64,000 nt of DNA from positions 124,001 to 188,000 of the forward strand of contig NZ_BCNX01000008.1 of the NCBI RefSeq assembly GCF_001571405.1, read 5' to 3'. Origin of the DNA: Methanoculleus thermophilus (GTDB taxonomy: Archaea > Halobacteriota > Methanomicrobia > Methanomicrobiales > Methanoculleaceae). Each line of letters starts with the position of its first letter. The stretch's first letter is position 1. A program made the translations under genes and the position numbers. Below the pieces are notes generated by a model. It made no database searches. It saw only the letters and a list, made by a program, of their open reading frames with translations, and was not told the DNA's origin. This document shows positions 42,439 to 51,282 of this stretch, in pieces.

Positions 42439-43785
42439 TTACACCTCCCGTGCCGCCGGGTCGGCCGTCCGGATGACCGAGAGCACCTCCTGCACTTTCC
42501 CATCCATGAGATCCCTCGTCTCCGCTTCAAGGTTCAGCCGCACCACCGGCTCGGTGTGCGAGGGGCGGATGTTGAACCACCACGTCGGGTAGCCGATGGT
42601 CAGGCCGTCGAGGTGATCGAGGTCGGCGTCCCGGTAGCGTGCCTCGAGCACCGCGAGCACCGCCGAAGGATCGCGCACCGCAAGGTTGATCTCCCCGGTC
42701 GAGGGATAGCGCTCCAGCGGCCGGATGAGCTCGGAGAGGGTCTGACCGCTTGCTGCGAGGATGTTTGCGACGAGGACCATCGTTAGAAGTCCGTTGTCGG
42801 CGTAGCCCATATCCCGGTAGTAGTAGTGGCCCGAGAGTTCGCCGGCGAATATGGCCTTCTCCTCCCGCATCAGGGCCTTGATGAAGGCGTGGCCCACCCT
42901 CGAGCGGACGGCCCGGCCCCCGGCCATCTCGATCGCCTCGACGACCGCCCTGCTCGACCGGAGATCGTAGAGGATCGTCGCCCCTGGGTTCTCTCCAAGC
43001 AGGTAGTCGGCGATCAGCGCCGTCACCAGGTCCTCCCGGACGCGTTCGCCCCGCTCGTCGATGAATCCGCACCGGTCGCCGTCGCCGTCGAACGCGACTC
43101 CGAAGTCCGCACCCTCGGCGACGACCCGTTCTTGAAGTTCTTGAGTGGTCTTGGGGTCGAGCGGGTTTGCGTGGTGGTGGGGGAACCGCCCGTCGGGCTC
43201 GAGGTAGAGAGGGATGAGCCGCCAGGCCGGGACCCGCTCAAAGAGCCGGGGCACCTCCGGCCCAACCATCCCGTTCCCGGCGTCCGCCACGATCGTGAGG
43301 GGCCCGGGGCTCCGGACGAATCCGGCCACCTTTCCGATGTAGTCGTCGAGCATATCGGTCCTGCGGCACGATCCGGCGGCGCGGACGACCGGCTCCTCAT
43401 CGGTCAGGGTCTCGAGGAGCGGCAGGTCCCGGTCGCCGGAGAGCGGGACGGCGTCTTCGCGGGCGAGTTTGAATCCGTTCATCTCCCCGGGGAGGTGCGA
43501 GGCCGTCACCATCACCCCGCCGTCGAACTTCCCCGCGGCGATGGCGTAGTTGAGGAGCGGGGTGCTCACCATCCCGATATCGGTGACCTCCGCTCCGGCC
43601 TCGACCGCACCCTCGATGAACGCCCGGGCAAGCGCCGGGGACGAGAGGCGCATATCCCGCCCGACGACGATCTGCTCCGCCGCAAGGAGACGGATGAAGG
43701 CGTTTCCGATCCTCTTTGCCGTCACCTCGTCGAGTTCGTCCGGGTAGCGCCCCCGGATATCGTAGGCCCGAAAGATCTCTGCCAT
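42439..43785 (-). CDS. phosphomannomutase/phosphoglucomutase
   Basis: A 448-residue alpha-D-phosphohexomutase. The catalytic phosphoserine is S96 in VMVTASHLPGEMNG, the metal loop is AFDGDGDRCGF and the sugar-specificity loop GELSGHYYYRDMGYADNG; the phosphate-binding end has RPSHTEPVVRLNLE. It interconverts mannose- or glucose-1- and 6-phosphates for glycan and cofactor precursors. The active-site loop has Leu where most have Asn (TASHNP). ATG 43785 follows the NifS stop by one base, so it is the last gene of a three-gene operon. The longer frame is rejected. Confidence 0.92.
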   Translation of the reverse strand: MAEIFRAYDIRGRYPDELDEVTAKRIGNAFIRLLAAEQIVVGRDMRLSSPALARAFIEGAVEAGAEVTDIGMVSTPLLNYAIAAGKFDGGVMVTASHLPGEMNGFKLAREDAVPLSGDRDLPLLETLTDEEPVVRAAGSCRRTDMLDDYIGKVAGFVRSPGPLTIVADAGNGMVGPEVPRLFERVPAWRLIPLYLEPDGRFPHHHANPLDPKTTQELQERVVAEGADFGVAFDGDGDRCGFIDERGERVREDLVTALIADYLLGENPGATILYDLRSSRAVVEAIEMAGGRAVRSRVGHAFIKALMREEKAIFAGELSGHYYYRDMGYADNGLLTMVLVANILAASGQTLSELIRPLERYPSTGEINLAVRDPSAVLAVLEARYRDADLDHLDGLTIGYPTWWFNIRPSHTEPVVRLNLEAETRDLMDGKVQEVLSVIRTADPAAREV

Positions 43786-43786
43786 C

Positions 43787-44959
43787 TCACGTCTCCCCCC
43801 GAAGCGGTGAGATCGCCCGCAGGCGCTCAATCACCCCCGGGAGGACCGAGAGAACGTAATCGATATCGTCGTCGGTATTCCGGGAGCCGAGGGTGAGCCG
43901 GAGCGAGCCGTGCGCCTCCTCGTGCGGAAGACCGCAGGCCGTAAGGACATGCGAGGGCTCAAGCGATGCCGAGGTGCAGGCGCTCCCCGTCGAGGCGGCG
44001 ATCCCGAGCGCATCGAGCATAAGGAGGATCGATTCGCCCTCGACGTAGCGGAAGGCGACGTTCACGTTGTTCGGGAGCCGCTCGGTAGGGTGGCCGTTTA
44101 AGCGGGTATCCGGGATGGTCTCCAGGATCTTGCGGATCAGCCTATCCCGCATCGCGGCGAGCCTGGGGGACTTCTCCGGCATCTCGGCGACGGCCAGTTC
44201 AATCGCCCGCCCAAGCCCGACAATCCCGGGAACGTTCTCCGTCCCGGCCCGTTTTCCCCGCTCCTGCGCCCCGCCGTCGATAAACGTCCCGATCCGGGTC
44301 CTCTTTCTGATGTAGAGCGCTCCCACCCCTTTCGGCCCGCCGAACTTGTGGGCCGAGAGTGCAAGCAGATCGGCCCCCATATCGTCCACGCTCACCGGTA
44401 TCGCCCCGATCGCCTGGACGGCGTCGGTGTGGAATGGAATATCATGGTCGTGAGCGACTTTCGCGATCTCTGCGACCGGTTCGATCGTCCCGATCTCGTT
44501 GTTTGCGGTCATTATCGATATGAGGATGGTCTGATCCGTGATCGCCTCCTCGACCGTAGCCGGGTCCACCCGGCCGAACTCGTCCACGGGGAGGTAGGTG
44601 ACCCGGTAGCCCTGCTTCTCGAGGCTCTCGCAGGTGTGGATGACGGCGTGGTGCTCGATCGAGGATGTGATGATATGATCGCCCTTCTTCCTGTTTGCCG
44701 CCGCCACCCCCTTGATTGCCCAGTTGTCGGCCTCGGTTCCCCCGGAGGTGAAGAAGATCTCTTCGGGGCTTGCACCGATCGCCGCAGCCACCTTCCTCCG
44801 TGCCTCCTCCACCGCCTCTTTCGCCTCCCGGGCGAGGGTGTAGAGCGAGGAGGGATTCCCGAACCGCTCCGAGAAATAGGGGAGCATCGCCCGGGCGACC
44901 TCCGGACGCGTCGGGGTCGTCGCCGCATGGTCCATGTAGACCGATCGTTTCTCTTCCAT
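43787..44959 (-). CDS. nifS: cysteine desulfurase (NifS/IscS family)
   Basis: A 390-residue class V PLP enzyme releasing sulfur from cysteine for Fe-S and thio-cofactor assembly. It begins [21 protein letters not shown] and has the PLP lysine in [15 protein letters not shown] and the persulfide cysteine in [23 protein letters not shown] at 44968 overlaps the Lon stop (GTGA) and would add three residues, equally possible. No iscU-type scaffold is adjacent. The gene is the middle of lon-like/nifS/phosphohexomutase. Many methanogens lack a NifS because they make cysteine on tRNA, so its presence is informative. Confidence 0.93.
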   Translation of the reverse strand: MEEKRSVYMDHAATTPTRPEVARAMLPYFSERFGNPSSLYTLAREAKEAVEEARRKVAAAIGASPEEIFFTSGGTEADNWAIKGVAAANRKKGDHIITSSIEHHAVIHTCESLEKQGYRVTYLPVDEFGRVDPATVEEAITDQTILISIMTANNEIGTIEPVAEIAKVAHDHDIPFHTDAVQAIGAIPVSVDDMGADLLALSAHKFGGPKGVGALYIRKRTRIGTFIDGGAQERGKRAGTENVPGIVGLGRAIELAVAEMPEKSPRLAAMRDRLIRKILETIPDTRLNGHPTERLPNNVNVAFRYVEGESILLMLDALGIAASTGSACTSASLEPSHVLTACGLPHEEAHGSLRLTLGSRNTDDDIDYVLSVLPGVIERLRAISPLRGET

Positions 44960-44964
44960 CCTGG

Positions 44965-47361
44965 TCACTTCGCCGGCATCGGCTGGAACCCGCGCATCGT
45001 CTCCGCCATCTCCCGGAGCCGCCGGTCCACGAGGTAGTTCACCGTCCCTTCCTCATACGTCCCGTCTTCCCGGCGGGTACCCGCCGGAACCCCGGTGAGG
45101 ATCTCGATCCCCTCGTCGATCGTCCGGACAGGGTAGATACGGAACTTCCCGGCCTTTGCGGCCTCGACGATCTCCTCTTTCAGCATCAGGTTCTGGACGT
45201 TGCTTGCCGGGATCAGGACTCCCTGGTTTCCGTTGAGCCCTTTTGCCTTGCAGACCTCATAGAATCCCTCCAGTTTCTCGTTGACGCCGCCGATTGCCTG
45301 GACCTCTCCCTTCTGGTTCACGGAACCCGTGACAGCGAGGTACTGCTTTATGGGGAGACCCGAGAGCGCCGAGAGGAGGGCGTAGAGTTCGGTGCTCGAG
45401 GCGGAGTCGCCCTCAATCCCCTCGTAACTCTGCTCAAAGACGAGCCGGGCCGAGAGAGAGAGGGGTTTGTCGTGTGCGTATTTGTTGTTGAGGTAACCGT
45501 TGATGATGAGGACCCCTTTGGTATGGATCGGCCCTCCAAGCGCCGCTTCCCGCTCGATATCCACGATACCCTCTCGGCCGACCCCGACGCTCGCGGTCAC
45601 CTTCGACGGCCGGCCGAAGGCAAAGTCCCCTAGCCCGATCACCGATAGACCGTTCACCTGGCCGACCTTCTCTCCCTCGGTATCGATGAGGAAGATCTCG
45701 CGCTCGATGGCCTCCTCGATCTTCTTCTGGATCAGGTTCGAGCGGTAGACCTTCTCCTCGATCGCCTTCATGATATGCTGCTTCTGGATCAGGTCCGACC
45801 CGTCGCTTGCGGCATAGAAGTTCGCCTCCCGGATGAGATCCGCGATCGCAGCGAAATGGGTGGAGAGTTTCTTTTTATCCGCGGCAAGACGCGAGCCGTG
45901 CTCGATCACCCTCGCGATCGCCTCCCGATCGAGGTGCCGGAGGTTCTCCTCCCGGACGAGGTTGCACATAAAGTCGGCATACTTTCTCGCGTTCTCGTCG
46001 TTTCGGTCCATCACGGTATCGAAGTCGGCTTTGACCTTGAAGAGCTCCTTGAAGTCCGGGTCCAGTTGATAGAGGAGATGGTAGAGCATCGGGGTCCCGA
46101 TCAGGGCCACCTTGATATCAAGGGGTATCGCCTCGGGCTTGATGGTCTTTGCCGTGATGAACCCCATCCGCTCGCCCGGCTCCTCGATGACGATCTTCCC
46201 GGTCTTTAAGGCCGTCTTGAGCCCGTCCCAGGAGAAGGGGGCTCGAAGGAGGTCTTCGACATTGAGGACGAGGTAGCCGCCGTTGGCTTTATGCAACGAT
46301 CCCGGCCGGATCATCGTGAAGTCGGTTGTGAAGATTCCAAACTGCACCTCCCTCTCGATCTTTCCAAGAAGGTTCTGGAAGGTCGGGTTCTCCTCGACGA
46401 TCACCGGCGCCCCTTTGGCCTCGGCGTTGTCGACGACGACGTTCACCTCGTACTTCCGGAACGGAAGCTCCCGGATGAAGGCCTGGAACTGGGGCGGGAT
46501 CCCGGGCTGCTCAGGCATGCCGAGGAAGGTCTGGAGATTCTCGAGTATGTCGTTCTGAACGGCGTCGATGTACTCGGGGATCTCAGGAACGTCGGCATAC
46601 TTCTCTTTTAATTCGGCAACGAGGTTCCCGATCGCGTAGAGCGCGATGTCGTGGTTTAATCCCTTGACCGCCTCCATACCCTGCCGCTCAAGGTCCTGGA
46701 CCTGCCGCAAAGTGTTCCGGAGTTCCGTGTTCAGGGCGTCCCGCCGCCGCTGGATCTCTGCCCGCACGTCCTCGGGGAGCGTGATCACCTCCTCTTCGGG
46801 TGTCGGCCGGCCGTCGATGACCGGGATGGTCAAAAGACCGATGGGGCTCATCTGGATGACAAACCCGGCTTCCTGGGCGCGCTGATTGATCCTGGCAATG
46901 AGATCGGTCCTCCTGTCCTGGAGCGACTGGAGAGTCTTATCCCGCCGCTCGGTATACGCTTCGCTCTGGAATGCCCGGGGAAGCGCCTGCCGGACCTCCT
47001 CGATGAATCGTTTCATGTCGTCCCGAAACTCTGTCCCCCTCCCTGCCGGAAGGGAGATGGCGTTGGGCTCGTACTGGTTCTCAAAGTTATGCACGTAGAC
47101 CCAGTCGTTTGCTCTCGACTTGGCCTTCGCGAGCTGGTCAAGGAAACTCCGCACAGCGCTCATCCGCCCGGTCCCTTGGGCGCCTGCAGCGTAGACGTTG
47201 AACCCCCGCTCCCGGATCTCAAGACCGAACCGCAACGCCCGGAGTGCTCGCTCCTGACCGATGATCTCTTCGAGCGGGCGCATCTCTCCGGTACTTGCGC
47301 ACTCAAGGTTATCCGGTCTGTAGATGCTCCGGTATTCTCCGATATCTAGAGGCTGAATCAT
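44965..47361 (-). CDS. Lon-family ATP-dependent protease (YcbZ/LonB-like)
   Basis: 798 residues of the Lon-related group with a long helical insertion, like E. coli YcbZ. The C-terminal S16 protease is intact: Ser653 in [18 protein letters not shown] and Lys696 in [13 protein letters not shown], spaced 43 residues as in E. coli Lon. The N-terminal P-loop is altered to GAQGTGRMS, with Arg66 in place of the usual lysine. There are long coiled-coil stretches at about 120-270. ATP use may therefore differ from classic Lon. It starts a tightly packed operon with nifS and the phosphohexomutase. Confidence 0.9.
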   Translation of the reverse strand: MIQPLDIGEYRSIYRPDNLECASTGEMRPLEEIIGQERALRALRFGLEIRERGFNVYAAGAQGTGRMSAVRSFLDQLAKAKSRANDWVYVHNFENQYEPNAISLPAGRGTEFRDDMKRFIEEVRQALPRAFQSEAYTERRDKTLQSLQDRRTDLIARINQRAQEAGFVIQMSPIGLLTIPVIDGRPTPEEEVITLPEDVRAEIQRRRDALNTELRNTLRQVQDLERQGMEAVKGLNHDIALYAIGNLVAELKEKYADVPEIPEYIDAVQNDILENLQTFLGMPEQPGIPPQFQAFIRELPFRKYEVNVVVDNAEAKGAPVIVEENPTFQNLLGKIEREVQFGIFTTDFTMIRPGSLHKANGGYLVLNVEDLLRAPFSWDGLKTALKTGKIVIEEPGERMGFITAKTIKPEAIPLDIKVALIGTPMLYHLLYQLDPDFKELFKVKADFDTVMDRNDENARKYADFMCNLVREENLRHLDREAIARVIEHGSRLAADKKKLSTHFAAIADLIREANFYAASDGSDLIQKQHIMKAIEEKVYRSNLIQKKIEEAIEREIFLIDTEGEKVGQVNGLSVIGLGDFAFGRPSKVTASVGVGREGIVDIEREAALGGPIHTKGVLIINGYLNNKYAHDKPLSLSARLVFEQSYEGIEGDSASSTELYALLSALSGLPIKQYLAVTGSVNQKGEVQAIGGVNEKLEGFYEVCKAKGLNGNQGVLIPASNVQNLMLKEEIVEAAKAGKFRIYPVRTIDEGIEILTGVPAGTRREDGTYEEGTVNYLVDRRLREMAETMRGFQPMPAK

Positions 47362-47693
47362 TCATCTCACCAAGTTCCTGCAACCATACCGCAGGATGTC
47401 GCCGGTCTTAAAAAAGATTCCCCGACCCGGCATGAGATGGCACGATGGTTGGTTTCACTCTCTCGCTCATGGAGTCAACCGGATCATTGCCGGCGGGATG
47501 GGCCTGCGGGCCGCTTCGTTCTTCTAGGAGAACGGCGCGGAGTGTGGCGGGGACTATCCGGCCTCCTTTTCTGCACCGCTAACGTTCAGCCTTCTGGCCG
47601 GGGGACTATGCTGATCGAGCCCTACGTTCTCCTGCAGAAACGGCGTTTGAGCGCCGGGGAATCAGGACTTTTGGAAAAAAGAGTTTTCTCGGT
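47362..47693. other. 332-base region upstream of the Lon-like gene
   Basis: No supported gene; ORFs on the plus strand (47437-47697) lack a ribosome site and motif. The A-run at 47675-47680 is the minus-strand T-run terminator of the zinc-ribbon gene. A GCGCCG/CGGCGT-type short inverted repeat lies near 47641-47657. Confidence 0.4.
47675..47680 (-). terminator. T-run terminator of the zinc-ribbon gene
   Basis: CTTTTTTCC on the minus strand, 14 bases after the stop codon at 47694. Confidence 0.45.
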
Positions 47694-47888
47694 TTAGAAC
47701 CGGGGTTTTCTGTGCTTGGGGAGGCAGTCCTGGCAGTAGACGGGCCTGCCTTCGGTCGGCTTGAAGGGTACTTCGCACTCCTTCCCGCAGTCAGAACAGA
47801 TGGTCTTTGTCATTTCACGGGGGCCGCCGAAGTTTCTCGGACCACCGAAATTTCTGTTTCCTCTATTATAATCCATTGGATTGCTCAT
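47694..47888 (-). CDS. small CxxC zinc-ribbon protein
   Basis: 64 residues with a Gly/Asn/Arg-rich N-terminus (MSNPMDYNRGNRNFGG) and a zinc ribbon CSDCGKECEVPFKPTEGRP followed by VYCQDCL. This matches the CxxC...VPFKPxxxRPVYCxxC family of archaea and bacteria, whose function is unknown; RNA binding is often suspected from the basic Gly-rich tail. A TATA-like TTATATAGC is near 47927-47935 on the minus strand. The longer frame to 48005 is rejected. Confidence 0.8.
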   Translation of the reverse strand: MSNPMDYNRGNRNFGGPRNFGGPREMTKTICSDCGKECEVPFKPTEGRPVYCQDCLPKHRKPRF

Positions 47889-48047
47889 GCAGATAGTAAC
47901 ACTGCCTGTAAGGATACGGGTGTATGCTATATAAGGTACTCCATCGATCCGGAAACAACTATGCCTTCCGCTCTGGATCCAGTTCTCCCCGGCAGGATGC
48001 CCCAAGGTTTATGGATCTACGAACGAGTCTCTCCCCGGTGATTGATG

Positions 48048-48287
48048 ATGAACGGATCCCAACTGAAGTATCGCGTTGAGGTTCTTGGCGACCGCGGCGG
48101 TATCGAGCGCTACGGCCCTTTCAACGAGCAGAGAGCCCGGGAGTTCTTCGAGGTCGAGGAGAGCCTCGGCGGGACCGCCAGGATCGTCCGGCTGGAGGAG
48201 GATGGACTCAGGGAGACGTGGCGGGTCGTCACGGAGTGCGGCGACTGGGGCGGCGTGCCGAGAGCGGAAGCGCCGCCGTCGCAATGA
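48048..48287 (+). CDS. hypothetical small protein
   Basis: 79 residues, MNGSQLKYRVEVLGDRGGIE..., with an alternating beta pattern and a charged middle (NEQRAREFFEVEESLGGTAR). No family is recognised. GGTGAT lies five bases before ATG 48048; ATG 48045 is in frame upstream. It is convergent with the Dsr-like gene, 15 bases between the stops. Confidence 0.6.
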   Translation: MNGSQLKYRVEVLGDRGGIERYGPFNEQRAREFFEVEESLGGTARIVRLEEDGLRETWRVVTECGDWGGVPRAEAPPSQ

Positions 48288-48302
48288 ATCGGGAAAGAAC
48301 GT

Positions 48303-49151
48303 TTACTCACGCGGCTTCAATCCGGCGGCCGCAAAGACCGCATCTCTTCCTGCGCGCTCCATCATCTCGCCAAGCCGCTCTCCTGGCAGTGCTCTCTCCC
48401 GGTAACTTTCAAGAACCTTTCCTACAATCCCGAGCACCTCTTCTTCGGCGATCAACCCGTCCGCCTCGATCCCGGTCTGAAGGACCCTTCCCGACCTCCC
48501 GCCGAGGAAGAAGCGCACCCCCTCTTTCTGGACCCCAATAGCATCCATGGGGCAGATCGTTATGCAATCGCCGCATCCAACGCAGGCTTCTTCGGAGTAG
48601 TGGGCCTCGCCGTCGACGACCCGGACGGCTCCTTCGCGACAGGTCTTCTCGCACGCGCCGCAACCGTTGCACTCCCCGACGCCGTACTCTGGGAACCGCA
48701 GGCCCATGATCCCGATGTCGTTTAATTGAACTCTCGCGCAGTTGTTTGGGCATCCGGTGACGGCGATCTTGAGTTTCCAGGGGAGTTCGTATCCTCCGTA
48801 GCGCTCCTCGATCGCCCGGGCGAGCCCCTGCGTGTCGCAGCACCCGTGCCTGCAGGTCGTACCCTTGCAGGCGACGACCGACCGGAGGGCAGCCCCGGTG
48901 CTCCCCGGCTCTATCCCCGCCTCCCGGAGCCTTTCTGCAACCGCTTGGGCGTCCCGTCGGTCGATGTTTGGGAACTCCACGTTGAGCCGCGTCGTCAGCC
49001 CGATCGTCCCGTCACCGAACTCCTCCGCGATCCGTGCCAGTGCCGCCATCTGCGGCGCGGTCATCAAGCCGGCGAGGATCTTTCCGCGGACTGCGACTTT
49101 CCCCTTTTCCCGGAGTCTGATAACCCCCTGAAACTTCTTCCTGTCGGCCAT
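48303..49151 (-). CDS. group III dissimilatory sulfite reductase-like protein (siroheme, 4Fe-4S)
   Basis: 282 residues. Residues about 1-140 are a nitrite/sulfite reductase half-domain with the siroheme-4Fe-4S cysteines in ACKGTTCRHGC (C95, C100) and VTGCPNNCAR (C134, C138). Two ferredoxin motifs follow at CNGCGACEKTC (161-171) and CVGCGDCITICP (190-201). This single-subunit layout is the methanogen Dsr-LP group III, whose reaction is not firmly established; sulfite or nitrite reduction and siroheme-related roles have been proposed. It is redox-coupled through ferredoxin. The start follows a weak ribosome site. Confidence 0.87.
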   Translation of the reverse strand: MADRKKFQGVIRLREKGKVAVRGKILAGLMTAPQMAALARIAEEFGDGTIGLTTRLNVEFPNIDRRDAQAVAERLREAGIEPGSTGAALRSVVACKGTTCRHGCCDTQGLARAIEERYGGYELPWKLKIAVTGCPNNCARVQLNDIGIMGLRFPEYGVGECNGCGACEKTCREGAVRVVDGEAHYSEEACVGCGDCITICPMDAIGVQKEGVRFFLGGRSGRVLQTGIEADGLIAEEEVLGIVGKVLESYRERALPGERLGEMMERAGRDAVFAAAGLKPRE

Positions 49152-49243
49152 ATTCTAACTGTACGTATCGCGAGATCTCTGGTTAAACCATCCTGTGGAA
49201 AGTGGACACAAAGCGCATATACCCTCGCGCCCGATAACGGGGC

Positions 49244-51250
49244 GTGGACCTTCTAACCCAGGTATGCAACGTCCTGCTCTGGGCCGGGCTCATCAAACTT
49301 CTCCAGATGACCCTCTGGCCCAGCCTCCGCCAAACACTTGGCGACTACGCCTATCCGGCGGCATACCCGGCCTCCCTCCTCCTCTTTGCCCTTGCGACCT
49401 GGTACTGCGGCTTCTTCCGCATCCCGGTTGTCCTCGCCCTCCTTCTCTTCATTCTCCTCGGGATCTGGGGCATCCGGCGGGGGGACTACTGGATCCCCGG
49501 GATCCGGGGCAATCTTACCTGGGACGCGGTCTTCCTCGTCGGGTTTCTCTTCGCGCTTGCCGTCCGGTTCACGAATCCGCCCATCAACTACTTCAGCGAA
49601 CAGTACATGAACCACGCCTTCATCGCGAGCATCATCCGTGAACCGGTCGTGCCGCCGCTCGATCCCTGGTTTGCGGGAGGAGATCTCACCGTCTACTACT
49701 ACCTCGGCCACTGGCTGATGGGCACTCTTTCGATCGCCACCGGCATTCCATCGGAGGTGGCTTTCAACCTCGTCCCGGCCACGGTCTACGGGACGGCGTT
49801 CGTCGTCCTCTACGCCCTCGGCCGCCTCCTCCTCGATCGCTACCGATGGCTCCCCCTCGCGGTCCTCCTCATCGTCCCGCCGTCGGTTCTCTGGTCGCTC
49901 GCCGCGGGCGCCGATATCTACCAGGCCTTCCAGGAGACCAACTGGATCATTCATGGTGCCCGGGTCGAGTTTCCGGTCTTCTCACTCATCCTCGGGAACG
50001 TCCACGCCTTCGAGATGGCTCTCTTCAACGAGGTCTTCCTCATCTTCCTCCTCGGGTTTGCATGGTGCCGGTGGGGTGGGCTCGATCTCCGGGGGCGGGG
50101 GGCGCTCGCCCTCCTCCTTGCCCTCTCCATCGGCTCGATGCCGCTCCTCTCCTCCTGGGATGCTCTCGTCTACGCACCCCTAGTCGCGATCTTTCTCCTC
50201 GTGCTCGCTCTCCGTGAGCGGGACCGCTCCACACTCATGGCCGCCCTCTTCGTCCCCGCGTTCGCTCTTGCCCTCTACCTCCCCTACTACTTCCACCTCG
50301 AGCCTGCGGGTATCGGCGGGATCGGCACCGGGTTTCCCCCCACCGACCCGCTCGCGTTTCTCGCGGTCTGGGGCGGGTTTCTCGCTCTCACCTACGTCGC
50401 CGTCGCCCGGGATATACGCCGCTCCCCCTTCCTGCTCGCCGTCGCCGCACCGGCCCTCATCAGCGGCTACGTGGCTCTCGCGGTCATCCTCGTGCCGCTC
50501 GTCTATCTTCTCGTCCGGCGGGAGCGCTCGTTTGCCGACCTCCTCTGCATCGCCGGCCTTGCGGTCCTCGGCTTCTGCGAGGTCGTCTATCTTCAGGAGA
50601 TGCTCGGGGGCGACTACAGCCGGTTCAATACAATCTTCAAGTTCTACTTCGATGCCTGGATTTTGCTCGGGACCGGCACCATTCTTGCTGCCGCCGGCTG
50701 GCTTTCCGGGCGGCGGCCGATCCCGGTATCCCGGTGGCTTGCACTCGCCGCCTCCGCTGCCCTCATCCTCGCACCGGTTGCCCTCAACATCGAGATCGGC
50801 CGGGGGCTCCTCGGGATCGAGTACCCTCCGGCGGGCTACCACACGCTCGATGGGCTTGCCTACCTTGATGCCACGCGACCCGCGGAGGCCGCGGCGATCG
50901 ATTTCCTGCGGACGCTCGACGGTGACCACCGGATTGTCGAGGCGGAGAACGGCGATTATGGCTATTACTCCCGGATATCGTCTCTTACCGGTATCCCGAC
51001 GATTCTCGGCCAGAGGAGTCACGAACTGACCTGGCGGGGGAACGGCCCCTGGTATACAGAGCGCCCGGCGGACATCCGGGCGATCTACGAGGACCCAGAG
51101 CGTTCTCTCGCGCTCATGGAGAAGTACAACGCGACCCTCCTCTACGTCGGCGAGCCCGAGCGCGAGCGCTACGACGTCCGACTCCCAGACCAGGGACTCA
51201 CTCTGATCTATGATGAGGGTGGGGTTCGGATCTATGAGCGGGTTGGATAA
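49244..51250 (+). CDS. DUF2298 large membrane protein
   Basis: 668 residues with about 14 helices, matching the archaeal DUF2298 (YYY) family. Marks are the short conserved YFSEQYMNHAFIASIIREP, then PLDPWFAGGDLTVYYYLGHW and a C-terminal outer domain with DHRIVEAENGDYGYYSRISS and TILGQRSHELTWRG. The plan resembles membrane glycosyltransferases (GT-C), with an early-loop acidic residue and a large outer tail, so a lipid-linked sugar donor is plausible. GTG 49244 is the only start opening the first helix. It has no clear neighbours in function. Confidence 0.83.
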   Translation: MDLLTQVCNVLLWAGLIKLLQMTLWPSLRQTLGDYAYPAAYPASLLLFALATWYCGFFRIPVVLALLLFILLGIWGIRRGDYWIPGIRGNLTWDAVFLVGFLFALAVRFTNPPINYFSEQYMNHAFIASIIREPVVPPLDPWFAGGDLTVYYYLGHWLMGTLSIATGIPSEVAFNLVPATVYGTAFVVLYALGRLLLDRYRWLPLAVLLIVPPSVLWSLAAGADIYQAFQETNWIIHGARVEFPVFSLILGNVHAFEMALFNEVFLIFLLGFAWCRWGGLDLRGRGALALLLALSIGSMPLLSSWDALVYAPLVAIFLLVLALRERDRSTLMAALFVPAFALALYLPYYFHLEPAGIGGIGTGFPPTDPLAFLAVWGGFLALTYVAVARDIRRSPFLLAVAAPALISGYVALAVILVPLVYLLVRRERSFADLLCIAGLAVLGFCEVVYLQEMLGGDYSRFNTIFKFYFDAWILLGTGTILAAAGWLSGRRPIPVSRWLALAASAALILAPVALNIEIGRGLLGIEYPPAGYHTLDGLAYLDATRPAEAAAIDFLRTLDGDHRIVEAENGDYGYYSRISSLTGIPTILGQRSHELTWRGNGPWYTERPADIRAIYEDPERSLALMEKYNATLLYVGEPERERYDVRLPDQGLTLIYDEGGVRIYERVG

Positions 51251-51282
51251 CCTTTATCGATACCTCTCCATAGGGAGGGGCC

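Noticed and set aside
47437-47697. 86-codon ORF on the plus strand
   Set aside because: Arg/Ser-rich, no ribosome site, spans the terminator of the opposite gene; typical high-GC shadow.
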